Positions 7,530 through 15,349 of a stretch of 64,000 nucleotides of DNA are shown here, one piece after another. Within the stretch, counting starts at the first letter, position 1; the number at the start of each line of letters is the position of its first letter. The position numbers were made by a program, and so were the translations under genes. A model generated the notes under the pieces. The model searched no databases. It worked only from the letters and a program-made list of their open reading frames with translations, and was not told the DNA's origin. The DNA is from Catenulispora acidiphila DSM 44928 (GTDB lineage Bacteria; Actinomycetota; Actinomycetes; Streptomycetales; Catenulisporaceae): NCBI RefSeq assembly GCF_000024025.1, contig NC_013131.1:3224001-3288000 (forward strand), written 5' to 3'.

Positions 7530-7819
7530 CGGTACGCACGAGCGATGGCGGCAGTCCGATCGTCCACGCAGGCAGCCGCGAGGAACTTGCCGTAGTCGCG
7601 GAGGGGTACGCCGCCGACCCCCGGCGCTTGCCGCACGGTTTGAACGCTGGGCATCTGCTGCTCGTTGCGGAGCGACTGCGCGCCGGCGTGCGTGTGTGTG
7701 ACCTGGGTCCGCTGCGGTTCTACGCGGACCGCGCCGACGGCACGCCGTTCCGGGGCCCGTTCGCGCCGGATCCGGATCCTGGCTGGCTGGAACAGCAGCA
7801 GGTAAGCGCTGGACGGTAA
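7526..7819 (+). CDS. small hypothetical protein, third gene of cassette
   Basis: 97 residues from the GTG at 7526 (GTGA overlap with the second gene). It shows VRTSDGGSPIVHAGSREELA and a C-terminal proline-rich end. No motif recognised. A strong stem-loop at 7918-7952 follows before the convergent helix-turn-helix gene. Confidence 0.55.
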   Translation: MTVRTSDGGSPIVHAGSREELAVVAEGYAADPRRLPHGLNAGHLLLVAERLRAGVRVCDLGPLRFYADRADGTPFRGPFAPDPDPGWLEQQQVSAGR

Positions 7820-7917
7820 TAGCCGATGCCTCGTTTGCGCAGCGGTCGCAATGGTAGGTTCGGACCGAATCGGATGTCGGGAGGAAGCGGGAGTAATGCC
7901 CCTGCGACCTGCCGTAG

Positions 7918-7952
7918 AGACGCCCGGCCAGCGCTGATGCGGCCGGGCGTCT
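7918..7952. terminator. bidirectional stem-loop terminator
   Basis: AGACGCCCGGCC and GGCCGGGCGTCT are perfect 12-base inverted repeats around an 11-base loop, located between the converging genes ending at 7819 (+) and 7958 (-). Confidence 0.75.
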
Positions 7953-7957
7953 GCGCG

Positions 7958-8677
7958 TCAGGACACTTCTGGAGGTACCTCGGCCGCTTCCCGTTCCTCT
8001 TGAGTGAACATCGACAGCGGCGACATGCCACCGCGTATAAGCCGCAGTTCTCGGGCGATACGATCGCGAGCGTCGTCTCTCCCGTAGGCAATCCAGCCCG
8101 TCCACCTGTCAACAGGCGAACGGAAGCGACGAGTAAGCTGAGATGCCCGGCTTTGGCTCGTCTGAGCCTCAAGCTGGATGGCGCGGTGCAGCACTCGATC
8201 GCCATGCGGGTTGTCGTGCGGTGAGCTGTCGGATAGCCAGCTGACCGCCTCCTCGCGGGTGACCTGAACGTAGCCGTCGAGGAAATAGCGCTCCGCGTCA
8301 TCACCTACTCCGCTGCCCTGGGGCGCGCGGGTGGCGATTCGTTGGGCGCGCTGGTTCAGGAGTCCGGCGTAGGTGCGCAGCGTCTCTTCATCAACCGGTT
8401 CGGCCACGGGGCGCGGTTCGATCCGGTTGATGGTGCTCCGCGCGATGCCGGTGATGGTTGAGATTGCACTGACCGGCACGTCAGCGGCGATCGCTCCGCG
8501 TATTAGCGCGTCGCGCTCAGCGGCGAGCTCGTGGACGCGATAGGCGTACTCATGCAGGGCCTCACGAGCCAGTGCAGCGGTGGGAAACCAGTGGGCGCCG
8601 TCCAGATTCGGCTTGGGGAGATCCAAGCTAAAGGGTGCAGCGGCCGTTATGGGCGGCCTATCCGGCGATTCGCTCAT
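7958..8677 (-). CDS. helix-turn-helix regulator of the divergent 8.8-kb operon
   Basis: A 239-residue protein starting at ATG 8677. Residues about 60-90 read GAIAADVPVSAISTITGIAR followed by STINRIEP, a clear helix-turn-helix. The C-terminal half is charged and helical, ending in TQEEREAAE. It is divergent from the 8834 gene across about 157 bases that contain two kinds of direct repeats, so it probably represses that promoter and its own. The family is not recognised. Confidence 0.6.
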   Translation of the reverse strand: MSESPDRPPITAAAPFSLDLPKPNLDGAHWFPTAALAREALHEYAYRVHELAAERDALIRGAIAADVPVSAISTITGIARSTINRIEPRPVAEPVDEETLRTYAGLLNQRAQRIATRAPQGSGVGDDAERYFLDGYVQVTREEAVSWLSDSSPHDNPHGDRVLHRAIQLEAQTSQSRASQLTRRFRSPVDRWTGWIAYGRDDARDRIARELRLIRGGMSPLSMFTQEEREAAEVPPEVS

Positions 8678-8685
8678 GACTCGCA

Positions 8686-8805
8686 CGCTACAGTACACAT
8701 GCAGCGTTCGCTACAGTTGGCGTATTGAGATGCGGCCGGGCGTCGACATGTGCGGGCCCTACATTCTTTTACAGCCTTGCGCTGTACAGCGATGCGCTGT
8801 ACTCT
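8686..8805. promoter_or_regulatory. divergent promoter region with two repeat pairs
   Basis: CGCTACAGT occurs at 8686-8694 and 8709-8717 (23 bases apart), next to the leftward regulator. GCGCTGTAC occurs at 8779-8787 and 8794-8802 (15 bases apart) on the side of the rightward gene. The second pair overlaps a good promoter: TTGCGC (8777-8782), a 17-base spacer, TACTCT (8800-8805). The repeats share a TGTA/TACA core and are likely operators. Confidence 0.55.
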
Positions 8806-8833
8806 GGTGATATCCACCAGGGAGGGCAGCGAA

Positions 8834-9187
8834 ATGAACGTCACCACCGGCACCATCGTCCAGCTCGACAGCGGCGAGTACGGCATCTCCGGGGACGCCA
8901 CCGCCCTGGCCGACGCCTACACCAACAGCACGCCGATCGCCCCCACCAACGCGCCCTACGCCGCCGACCTGCTCTACCTCGGCAGCACCCGCGAGACCTA
9001 CGGCGACTACGGCCGCAGCCTGGAGACTCTGGGTCTCGCCTATATCAAGGACGACGGACAGGCCGTGTACTACCTCAACACCAACCGCCTCGACCAGGCG
9101 CCCGCCCTCGCCGAGGCCTTCGGCCAGTTCGACAACTACGGCTACGACGCCGCCGACGACGACTACATCAACCCCCGCTACATGTGA
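8834..9187 (+). CDS. small acidic hypothetical protein
   Basis: 117 residues from ATG 8834, preceded by GGAGGG at a suitable distance. It is strongly acidic and tyrosine rich, with IVQLDSGEYGISGDATALAD and a tail YGYDAADDDYINPRYM. No catalytic motif. The high negative charge recalls DNA-mimic or anti-repressor proteins, but that is only a guess. It is driven by the promoter at 8777-8805 and followed 14 bases later by a DNA-binding-domain gene. Confidence 0.55.
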   Translation: MNVTTGTIVQLDSGEYGISGDATALADAYTNSTPIAPTNAPYAADLLYLGSTRETYGDYGRSLETLGLAYIKDDGQAVYYLNTNRLDQAPALAEAFGQFDNYGYDAADDDYINPRYM

Positions 9188-9201
9188 CCTGGGAGCCAGA
9201 C

Positions 9202-9840
9202 ATGACCAGCGTGACCATCACCCTGCACATTGACGCCAAGCACGTCTCCGAACGCGGCGGCGTCTCATGGACCCAGGCACACCCCGTCGCGATCGATCTT
9301 GACACGCTCACGCCCCGCGCCCGCGCTCTGGCCGAGGCTGTTGCCCAACTCCCCGGCAAGCGCAAGGGCGGCGGGGAGATCATGTGCGAGCACCGCACCA
9401 AGACCCGCAGGGACATAACCCCGGACGCCGAGTCCTGGCTCCCGCCGGAACGGCTGGACGAGCCCGCACGGCAGGCCTGGGCCAGGTGGGACATCTACCG
9501 CGCCGACAGCGAAGTGCCGCCAGCCGAGTACCTGGAGATCCAGGCTCGCAAAATCCCGCCGGAGTGGCGCATCGTCTGCGGCCACGCCATCGGATTGCCT
9601 GACCCAGCCCCGGTTGCCTCCTCGCAGTCCGCCGGCGAGGACGACCGCCTCACCCCCCGGGCCGTCGTGGAGTACCTCGCCACCCGCCACCAGCGGCACA
9701 TCGGTCCCAGCACGTGGCGGTCCTACGCTGCGCGCGGACAGGCCCCGGCTCCCGTTGGGCACGTTGGTCGAGAGTCTCTCTGGTCCCCCGTGGATGTGGA
9801 CGCGTGGGCCACCGGTCAATGGCACGCCGACCGCAGCTGA
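9202..9840 (+). CDS. hypothetical protein with C-terminal MerR-like DNA-binding domain
   Basis: 212 residues from ATG 9202. The N-terminal third is beta-rich (VTITLHIDAKHV). The C-terminal 60 residues, RLTPRAVVEYLATRHQRHIG, PSTWRSYAARGQAP and SPVDVDAWATGQW, resemble the excisionase/AlpA helix-turn-helix. It is probably the second gene of the 8834 operon. It ends 22 bases before the terminator that also closes the phage late operon arriving from the right. Confidence 0.55.
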   Translation: MTSVTITLHIDAKHVSERGGVSWTQAHPVAIDLDTLTPRARALAEAVAQLPGKRKGGGEIMCEHRTKTRRDITPDAESWLPPERLDEPARQAWARWDIYRADSEVPPAEYLEIQARKIPPEWRIVCGHAIGLPDPAPVASSQSAGEDDRLTPRAVVEYLATRHQRHIGPSTWRSYAARGQAPAPVGHVGRESLWSPVDVDAWATGQWHADRS

Positions 9841-9861
9841 ACCGCATCCGGGCATACGAAA

Positions 9862-9895
9862 ACCGCCTCCTCGCCCGTCAAGGCGAGGAGGCGGT
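9862..9895. terminator. terminator of the phage late operon
   Basis: ACCGCCTCCTCGCC (9862-9875) pairs perfectly with GGCGAGGAGGCGGT (9882-9895) around a 6-base loop. Read on the minus strand the stem is followed by TTTTCG, a Rho-independent signal for the leftward late genes. It also separates them from the rightward gene ending at 9840. Confidence 0.85.
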
Positions 9896-9918
9896 AAGGA
9901 TGTTCGCGGCAGCGTCGG

Positions 9919-10476
9919 TCACCCAGACGGTGCCGACAGCTTCGGAAGCGCCGGAGTACAGCCGAGCGTCGTATACCCGGCCCGGATCGTCGCCACCGCC
10001 TTCTCGAACTGCTCCAACTGCCCAGGCGTGCCCGGCGTGCTCGACGTCGGATGCGTTGTTGCCGTCAGCAGTACCTGGTACAGCGGGCACAGCACCTTGA
10101 TTCGCGTCTCCTGCTGCTGCTGAGCCGTCACGTAGCTCTGCCGCAGTGATGTCTGTAGCCGCTGGTTCGTCTGATCTTGCGAATACCACAGGCCAAGGCT
10201 GACCAGCGACAGCACAATGTCGAGGAGGACGACAATCCCGAACTTGGCGTTGGCGTAGCGCCGGTCCCGCCGCTCAGCCGCCACATCCGCGGCAGCCTTG
10301 GCCTTGGCCGCATCGATGTCCTCGTTCGCCTTGACGGTGGCGTCGTGCAGCTCAGTCCGGAGCGCCTTCAACTGCTGCATCACCGCATCGGCACTGCCGG
10401 CCACCTGCTCGGCAGCTTGAGTCAGCGTCGCTGTAGCGTCCTGCTCTGGAACGTCCGGGACCTGCACTTCAGTCAT
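9919..10476 (-). CDS. phage membrane-anchored coiled-coil protein
   Basis: A 185-residue protein, the last gene of the late operon. Residues 1-75 form a coiled coil (TQAAEQVAG, AAKAKAAADVAAERRD). A membrane segment follows (about 80-98, FGIVVLLDIVLSLVSLGLW), then a helical external domain with one cysteine pair. Its place after endolysin and two other small helical proteins suggests a lysis accessory (spanin/holin-like) or a late membrane protein. The start overlaps the next gene upstream by 8 bases. Confidence 0.55.
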   Translation of the reverse strand: MTEVQVPDVPEQDATATLTQAAEQVAGSADAVMQQLKALRTELHDATVKANEDIDAAKAKAAADVAAERRDRRYANAKFGIVVLLDIVLSLVSLGLWYSQDQTNQRLQTSLRQSYVTAQQQQETRIKVLCPLYQVLLTATTHPTSSTPGTPGQLEQFEKAVATIRAGYTTLGCTPALPKLSAPSG

Positions 10477-10678
10477 TGCACTCCCCGGTTCGTTCCGCTG
10501 CCTGCTCCGCCATCTGCCGGATCTGAAGAGCGACGTCCTCCAGGCCGGTCACCAGCGAGTCAAGATTCGACGACACGCCCACCAGACGTTCCTCCAGTCG
10601 CGCCAGCGGTGCCGCGATCCGCTGTTCCGCGATCGCGACCGGGCTTGTTGGGTGGTGACGACGGCGACGGAAAGGCAC
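10469..10678 (-). CDS. small helical phage protein
   Basis: 69 residues: a basic N-terminus (MPFRRRRHH) and a long amphipathic helix with LARLEERLVG and LDSLVTGLEDVALQIRQMAE. It overlaps the next gene by 8 bases, so translation is coupled. No family recognised. Confidence 0.5.
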   Translation of the reverse strand: MPFRRRRHHPTSPVAIAEQRIAAPLARLEERLVGVSSNLDSLVTGLEDVALQIRQMAEQAAERTGECND

Positions 10679-10690
10679 AATCTCGACTCC

Positions 10691-11182
10691 CTAGATCACG
10701 CCGCCGTGGCTCTGGCGCCGATGCGTTTCCAGCTCGGCTCTCAGCGTGTCACGTTCGATAGTGATTGCGGCCAGTTCGTCCTGTGTCTCGTCCCGCTCCG
10801 CGGTCACCTCGGCCAACTGCTCCTCGAGCTGCTGGCGTTCGGCCGCCGAGGAGGTTGTCAGCGTTTCCATGGCGCTGGTTAAAGACGCCGCCGCGGACTC
10901 GAGATCCCCGACCTGCTTCTGCAGTGCCTTAATCCGCTGTTCGGCCTCGGACAGGGCTTCCTTAACTGGCTCCAGCAGGCTCAGCGCGGTCGCGGTCAGG
11001 CCTTGTGCGGTCTGGACGTCGTGCTGGTGCTCGGCTTCGTGAGCGTCGTTGGCATGTTGTTGTCGCTGCTCTTTGTGCTGGCGGCGAGTCAGGAAGTACG
11101 TACCGGCCGCGGCCAGCCCGGACGGGCCGCCGACGCCTACGACGACCGGCCACAGCGATGACAGGGCACTGTGGGTCGCCAT
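10691..11182 (-). CDS. phage membrane protein with long coiled coil
   Basis: 163 residues from ATG 11182. A single membrane segment near the N-terminus (LWPVVVGVGGPSGLAAAGTY) is followed by about 110 residues of heptad-type coiled coil (LEPVKEALSEAEQRIKALQ, LESAAASLTSAMETL). Its position right after endolysin suggests a holin/lysis-regulator role, without proof. Confidence 0.55.
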   Translation of the reverse strand: MATHSALSSLWPVVVGVGGPSGLAAAGTYFLTRRQHKEQRQQHANDAHEAEHQHDVQTAQGLTATALSLLEPVKEALSEAEQRIKALQKQVGDLESAAASLTSAMETLTTSSAAERQQLEEQLAEVTAERDETQDELAAITIERDTLRAELETHRRQSHGGVI

Positions 11183-11252
11183 GTACCCCGTGCCGGTTCT
11201 CAGCCGCTGGCCGTGGTTGCGGACGGGTGGGCATGTGACGTATGGATCGTGC

Positions 11253-12281
11253 TCACCGGTGCACTGCCTCAACGAGGTAGGCGAGCGGCACGTTCGGGTT
11301 TCCCCTGCGCGTAACGCTGATCTTCTGCACAGCGGTCGGCAGCGGCCCGCCGAAGGGGTTCACCCGATCGGCGGCGGCGTCGACCACCACGTCCTCGTAG
11401 ATGTGCGACCAGCCCTGGCCGTGGGTGAAGATGGCGACCCGGACGGTCGCGGTGCCCATGTCGGCACCGAGGCTGAACCAGACGTTGCCCCAGCCGGCCG
11501 CACCGTAGTTCGCCGGCGGGGGCAGCACCATCGTCACGGCGTTGGTGCCCGGCGTGATTTCTCCAGTGGCGAATGCGGGCATGGTGTCGTCCCTCGGATC
11601 GGTGGAAGCGGGCGTCGGGGTCGAAGGCGGTGGCGTGACTGTTGCCGGGGCTGGCGGTTTCAAGTCCGCGACCAGCTGCGCAGCGGTGCCCTTGTACGCG
11701 TTGTAGTCCAGCTGCTGTCCGCCGTCGGACGCCTTGTTGGTGAACTGGTAGATCAGCGGCGTCATCTCGCCGTAGGGCTTCCAGCCCGCGGCACCGTCGC
11801 CCGGGTAGATGGCGGCCGGTCCGCCGGAGCCGCCCGGGTACGCCGAGGAGACCAGCGACACCCCGCGGTCGGCCACGCCAGACAGGCTTGGCGAGCCAAG
11901 TTGCTGCCAGAACCAGCGCGGCAGATACAGCAGCCGAAGGTTCAGGCCGGCGTCGTGCGCGGCGTCGATGTAGGCAAGGATCTGCTTCAGCGTCGGTGAG
12001 AACTTGCCCGCCGGCTCCGCATCGAGCATGCCCGGCAGCAATACGTCGCCGACGTTCGCCAGCGTGTGCGCGGCCTGAGCGTGCGCGTCCTCGCCGGACA
12101 GGAAGTGGTACCAGGCGAACGGTCGGCGCAGCGCCGCGGCCTGCGCACGCCACGCCTGGTAGTCGGCGTCGGTGTAGTAGGTACCCTCAGTCGTCTTCGC
12201 GAGAACGAACGCGGCGTCCGCCAGGCGCGATAGCACCAGGCCGCTCTGAAAGCTGGAGATGTCCGGCCCGAAGATGGTCAT
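11253..12281 (-). CDS. GH25-family endolysin (muramidase)
   Basis: A 342-residue lysozyme of glycoside hydrolase family 25. It opens with FGPDISSFQSG (catalytic-type Asp7) and continues with KTTEGTYY (Glu32), MLDAEP (Asp87, Glu89) and LIYQF near residue 190, in the usual TIM-barrel order. After a Pro/Thr linker (about 208-230) a C-terminal beta domain of about 105 residues probably binds the cell wall. No signal peptide is present, so release needs a holin. The start overlaps the stop of the membrane-protein gene upstream (ATGA). Confidence 0.9.
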   Translation of the reverse strand: MTIFGPDISSFQSGLVLSRLADAAFVLAKTTEGTYYTDADYQAWRAQAAALRRPFAWYHFLSGEDAHAQAAHTLANVGDVLLPGMLDAEPAGKFSPTLKQILAYIDAAHDAGLNLRLLYLPRWFWQQLGSPSLSGVADRGVSLVSSAYPGGSGGPAAIYPGDGAAGWKPYGEMTPLIYQFTNKASDGGQQLDYNAYKGTAAQLVADLKPPAPATVTPPPSTPTPASTDPRDDTMPAFATGEITPGTNAVTMVLPPPANYGAAGWGNVWFSLGADMGTATVRVAIFTHGQGWSHIYEDVVVDAAADRVNPFGGPLPTAVQKISVTRRGNPNVPLAYLVEAVHR

Positions 12282-12574
12282 GAATCACGACTCCTCGCTG
12301 CCTGTTCGGCGTGGGCGTCGGCAATATGCTCCGCCGAGATCCGGTCCGGGACTGTGGGGTGGTGCTTTGCGCACGCTTTGAAGGCGGTCCCGACGACTGG
12401 GTGAGTGCCTGGGCGCCAGCAGAAACGCGGGCTGTTGACGTGGCAGGTGTGGCGCTTGTACAGCGCGGTCGCTCCGCCGACGAGCGTGAACTCACCCAGG
12501 CATGATCCGATGCCCGACCAGAAGTTGGCCCAGTAGCCGGGATCAAGTCCGAACACGTGCGCCAGCAGATTCAC
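12278..12574 (-). CDS. small membrane protein of the lysis region (holin-like position)
   Basis: 98 residues: one hydrophobic N-terminal segment ([20 protein letters not shown]) followed by a Cys/His-rich tail ([19 protein letters not shown]). Proteins with this N-terminal pattern are common in actinomycete phages and plasmids. It overlaps both neighbours by 4 bases and directly precedes endolysin in transcription order, which suggests holin or antiholin function, but the Cys/His tail is unlike classical holins. Confidence 0.6.
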   Translation of the reverse strand: MNLLAHVFGLDPGYWANFWSGIGSCLGEFTLVGGATALYKRHTCHVNSPRFCWRPGTHPVVGTAFKACAKHHPTVPDRISAEHIADAHAEQAARSRDS

Positions 12575-13113
12575 CGCGCGGCGGACTTCGCGGCCGTCAT
12601 GAGCATGTGCTGGTGGATCAGGTCCAGCCGAGACCGAGCCTCGGCCGCCACGTGCGGGTCCCGAATGACGATCGCCGCGTTATCCTGCATGCTCTCACCA
12701 GACGTCGACCAGTTCGTCGATCCGGTAAGCACGTCCAGCCCATCCACGATCACCATCTTCAGATGCATGATCGCGCCCTTCTCGGAGTGGCCGATCGCGA
12801 TCGAGTTAGACGGGTACGCCTCCTTGGCGAGTAGGGCGCGTTCATGCGCACCACCCGATTGAGACTTGTCGAGCGTCAGCTGCACATAGCAGTGCTCGGA
12901 ATCCAGCTTCTCGTGTAGCGCTGCGGCCAGTTCGTCATCGTCGAACCCGAACATCGCGACCACCAGGCTGCGTTGCGCTGACGCGATGAGCTCTGCAAGG
13001 GCTCCGTGAACGTCGTCTACTGGCGAGTAGAAGGTGCGGAAGTTCACCGGGTAGCCCGCGGGGAACCCGTCCGTCTTGTGCTTGTCGAGAGCGGTCAGAT
13101 CAGACAGCGGCAC
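12571..13113 (-). CDS. phospholipase D-like (single HKD) protein
   Basis: The 180-residue protein contains one complete PLD active-site motif: MHLKMVIVD (His117, Lys119, Asp124) followed by GSTNWS (131-136). Single-HKD proteins of this size resemble Nuc-type nucleases or phosphodiesterases that work as dimers. No signal peptide is visible. The gene lies between the SGNH hydrolase and the holin-like gene, an unusual place in a lysis cassette. Confidence 0.85.
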   Translation of the reverse strand: MPLSDLTALDKHKTDGFPAGYPVNFRTFYSPVDDVHGALAELIASAQRSLVVAMFGFDDDELAAALHEKLDSEHCYVQLTLDKSQSGGAHERALLAKEAYPSNSIAIGHSEKGAIMHLKMVIVDGLDVLTGSTNWSTSGESMQDNAAIVIRDPHVAAEARSRLDLIHQHMLMTAAKSAAR

Positions 13114-13122
13114 GGGATCTCC

Positions 13123-14313
13123 TCACAGCTTCGTCACATCGAGCGAGTTCGCCATCACCGCGGCGCCGGCCGAGTTCGGGTGCAGGTGGTCGCCCGAGTC
13201 GTAGGCGGTCTTGAGGTTCTCGTTGACGGCCGTCGCCGAGTTGAAGTCCGCGACCCCGTCCGCGCCGGACACGCCGCTGATCACCCACGCGTTGTAGGCG
13301 AGCCGCTGCGTCTCGACCGCGGACGTGCACAGCGAATCGCCCTCGCACGGTGTGATCGTGGACAGCAGGATCCGCAGGCCAGCAGCATGCGCGGACGCCA
13401 CGAGCGAGGCCTGCGCCTGCTCCAGGACCTGTGCAGTCACCCCGCCGCGCAAGTCGTTGATCCCGTCGGCGTCGATGACGCTGCGGACTCCAGGCTGGTC
13501 GAGCACGTCCTGCTGCCAGCGATGTTGCAGGGAAGGTCCCAAGGAGCCCTTATCTTGAGTGACCCAGTTTCCGGCGATGCCCTCGTCAATGACCGACAGT
13601 CCGGCGGCGCTGACCCGGTCGGCGAGGTAGTTCGGCCAGCGGGTGTCCGTGTCGATGCCGGTGCCGGTGCCGTCGGTGATGGAGTCGCCCACCGCGACCA
13701 CCGTGGACGGCGTTGTCGAGGACACGTCGACCCCGTCGAGCATCGTTACGAAACCGAACGTGTTGCTGGTCGGGTAGTACTCGGCGGTGGAGACGTCGCC
13801 GCCGTTGTGGTTGTACTCGGTCTCGGTGGCGACGTCGTGACGGCTCGTCTGCGCCAAGGCCGCCCCGGACGCGACGTAGATGCTGACCAGCAACCTCGTG
13901 TTCGGTGCGACCGTGAAAGTGACCGGGTCGGACGCCACCTGGCCGCCGGCGGGGATCGTGACCGCCTGCGCGCCGCCGAAGGTCACCGTCGTCGGGACCG
14001 GCTCCAGCGTCGTGCCGCCGTTGAGCTGCGTCCCGACGGTGACGTGCCCGATCTGCGCCGCCTGTGGGGAGAACGCATCGGACAGGCGGATCCGCAGCGA
14101 CGTCCCCCCGCCCGACGTCCTGACGACCATCCGCAACGTCTCGTTATCCCACGGGCCTGACACCGGCGCGTAGGCCGGCGCCGAGCCCCACGATGCCGTC
14201 CAGCCGGTGCCGGTGGTGGCAGTGGCAGTAGCCGGTCCGGCCGCCGACGAGACCGGAAGAACGAGGAGGACCGCAGCAGCCGTAGCCGCAAGGGCGGTGC
14301 GAAGCCGAATCAT
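13123..14313 (-). CDS. secreted SGNH/GDSL hydrolase
   Basis: A 396-residue protein with an N-terminal signal peptide (RTALAATAAAVLLVLPVSSA), a jelly-roll-like domain (about 40-195) and an SGNH hydrolase domain. Block I is VVAVGDSITDG with the nucleophile Ser211, followed by ADGINDLRG and a C-terminal DHLHPNSAG (Asp375, His378). This resembles exported actinobacterial sugar-ester/lipid esterases. It could deacetylate envelope glycans during lysis or be a cargo gene active in the lysogen. The start at 14313 is set by the signal peptide. Confidence 0.85.
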   Translation of the reverse strand: MIRLRTALAATAAAVLLVLPVSSAAGPATATATTGTGWTASWGSAPAYAPVSGPWDNETLRMVVRTSGGGTSLRIRLSDAFSPQAAQIGHVTVGTQLNGGTTLEPVPTTVTFGGAQAVTIPAGGQVASDPVTFTVAPNTRLLVSIYVASGAALAQTSRHDVATETEYNHNGGDVSTAEYYPTSNTFGFVTMLDGVDVSSTTPSTVVAVGDSITDGTGTGIDTDTRWPNYLADRVSAAGLSVIDEGIAGNWVTQDKGSLGPSLQHRWQQDVLDQPGVRSVIDADGINDLRGGVTAQVLEQAQASLVASAHAAGLRILLSTITPCEGDSLCTSAVETQRLAYNAWVISGVSGADGVADFNSATAVNENLKTAYDSGDHLHPNSAGAAVMANSLDVTKL

Positions 14314-14416
14314 GAATGTACCCAAATGATGTCGAGAAGGGATGTGGCCTCTGCGGTCCCGCAGAGCCGGATTACCTCCACCACCCACACCGCCTGTAGC
14401 AGAATGCTGATAGGGG

Positions 14417-14749
14417 GTGAGGCTCGTGCAGATCGATGCTGCTCTCAACTTTGTTGCGCTGGTTGCGCCGCTCGTCCTGTCCTACTGCGTTGCGGGCGCT
14501 ACCCTGCGCGGGCTGCGCGCCTGGAGGCGACACGCGTGGCGCGCACGGCTGGAACAGCAGCCATTCCACCCGCGGATGCTTCCGACCTTGGGACAGCACA
14601 CGGCCACCGGGCTCAGCGGACTGACCCCGGACGCCTGGTACGCCAACCTCGCAGACGATGCCATCAAGGGCCGGCGCAGGAGAGGGCCAAGCTGGCTGGA
14701 CTACCTGGAGGAGTTCCATCCAGAAAAGGGGGCATGGCGCGGCCGGTGA
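14417..14749 (+). CDS. oppositely oriented membrane-anchored moron gene
   Basis: 110 residues on the plus strand, inside an otherwise leftward late operon. The GTG start at 14417 follows a purine-rich stretch. One N-terminal membrane segment (ALNFVALVAPLVLSYCVAGA) is followed by an arginine-rich cytoplasmic domain (RGLRAWRRHAWRARLEQ) and a WLDYLEEFHPEKG tail. Orientation and isolation fit a moron expressed in the lysogen. No known family. Confidence 0.55.
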   Translation: MRLVQIDAALNFVALVAPLVLSYCVAGATLRGLRAWRRHAWRARLEQQPFHPRMLPTLGQHTATGLSGLTPDAWYANLADDAIKGRRRRGPSWLDYLEEFHPEKGAWRGR

Positions 14750-14784
14750 GGACGGACAGGTTGGCGCTCCCCTGTAACGGAAAC

Positions 14785-15339
14785 TCAGCTCATCCCATAC
14801 ACGCTGAAGACCGATCCGGCACTGAAGCTCCCCGAGTTCGGGAACAGCAGGAGGCTCGTAATGATCGCCGACACGTTGTACTGGCCGCTGAAACGCCCAG
14901 ACCAGGAGTCCGATACGGTGTTGAAAGCCGCTGAGATGCCCACCGTAGTCGAGAAGCCGGTGCCGTCGGAAATGCCGTCCACAGTGAAATTCCCGGAGGA
15001 GTAGTAATTCGCGGTGGCGTTCGCGCCCATCATCGTGGCGATCTGGATCTGAGTCGTCAGGCCGCCCGAGCTGGCCGAGGTTGCGGTGCTGTTCTCCGTC
15101 TCCGTCTTCTGCCACAGGTAGTGGCTGCCCGAATCGCCGTTCATCTGCAGCCATAACTGCTCCGCACCAACCGCAGCCGTACCGCGGGCGCGCCAGAACA
15201 CCTGGACCCGGTTGAACCCTGAGGAGACGAAAAGTGGCATATTTGCGGTAGTCCCGGTGAGTACTGTGGAGCTGATCAGCGGGAAGTCGGCGTTTAGCTC
15301 GGCAGCGGTGAGGCGCTGCCCAGCGGAGAACGTCGGCAC
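14785..15339 (-). CDS. minor tail/virion protein
   Basis: 184 residues opening with PTFSAGQRLTAAELN, a start shared by many actinophage fibre-like proteins. The rest is beta-rich (VQVFWRARGTAAVGAEQLWL) and probably forms a receptor-binding or decoration domain. It follows the 760-residue baseplate protein by 10 bases in the transcription order. Confidence 0.65.
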   Translation of the reverse strand: MPTFSAGQRLTAAELNADFPLISSTVLTGTTANMPLFVSSGFNRVQVFWRARGTAAVGAEQLWLQMNGDSGSHYLWQKTETENSTATSASSGGLTTQIQIATMMGANATANYYSSGNFTVDGISDGTGFSTTVGISAAFNTVSDSWSGRFSGQYNVSAIITSLLLFPNSGSFSAGSVFSVYGMS

Positions 15340-15349
15340 GGGGCAACTC

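Noticed and set aside
4108-9840. A restriction-modification, CBASS or other known defence system in the cargo region
   Set aside because: No methylase, nuclease, CD-NTase or effector motif was found. The CYTH and XRE/DUF5919 genes are suggestive only and are reported as such.
10691-11182. Possible second holin
   Set aside because: It has only one membrane helix with a very long coiled coil, so calling it holin would go beyond the evidence; reported as a membrane protein only.
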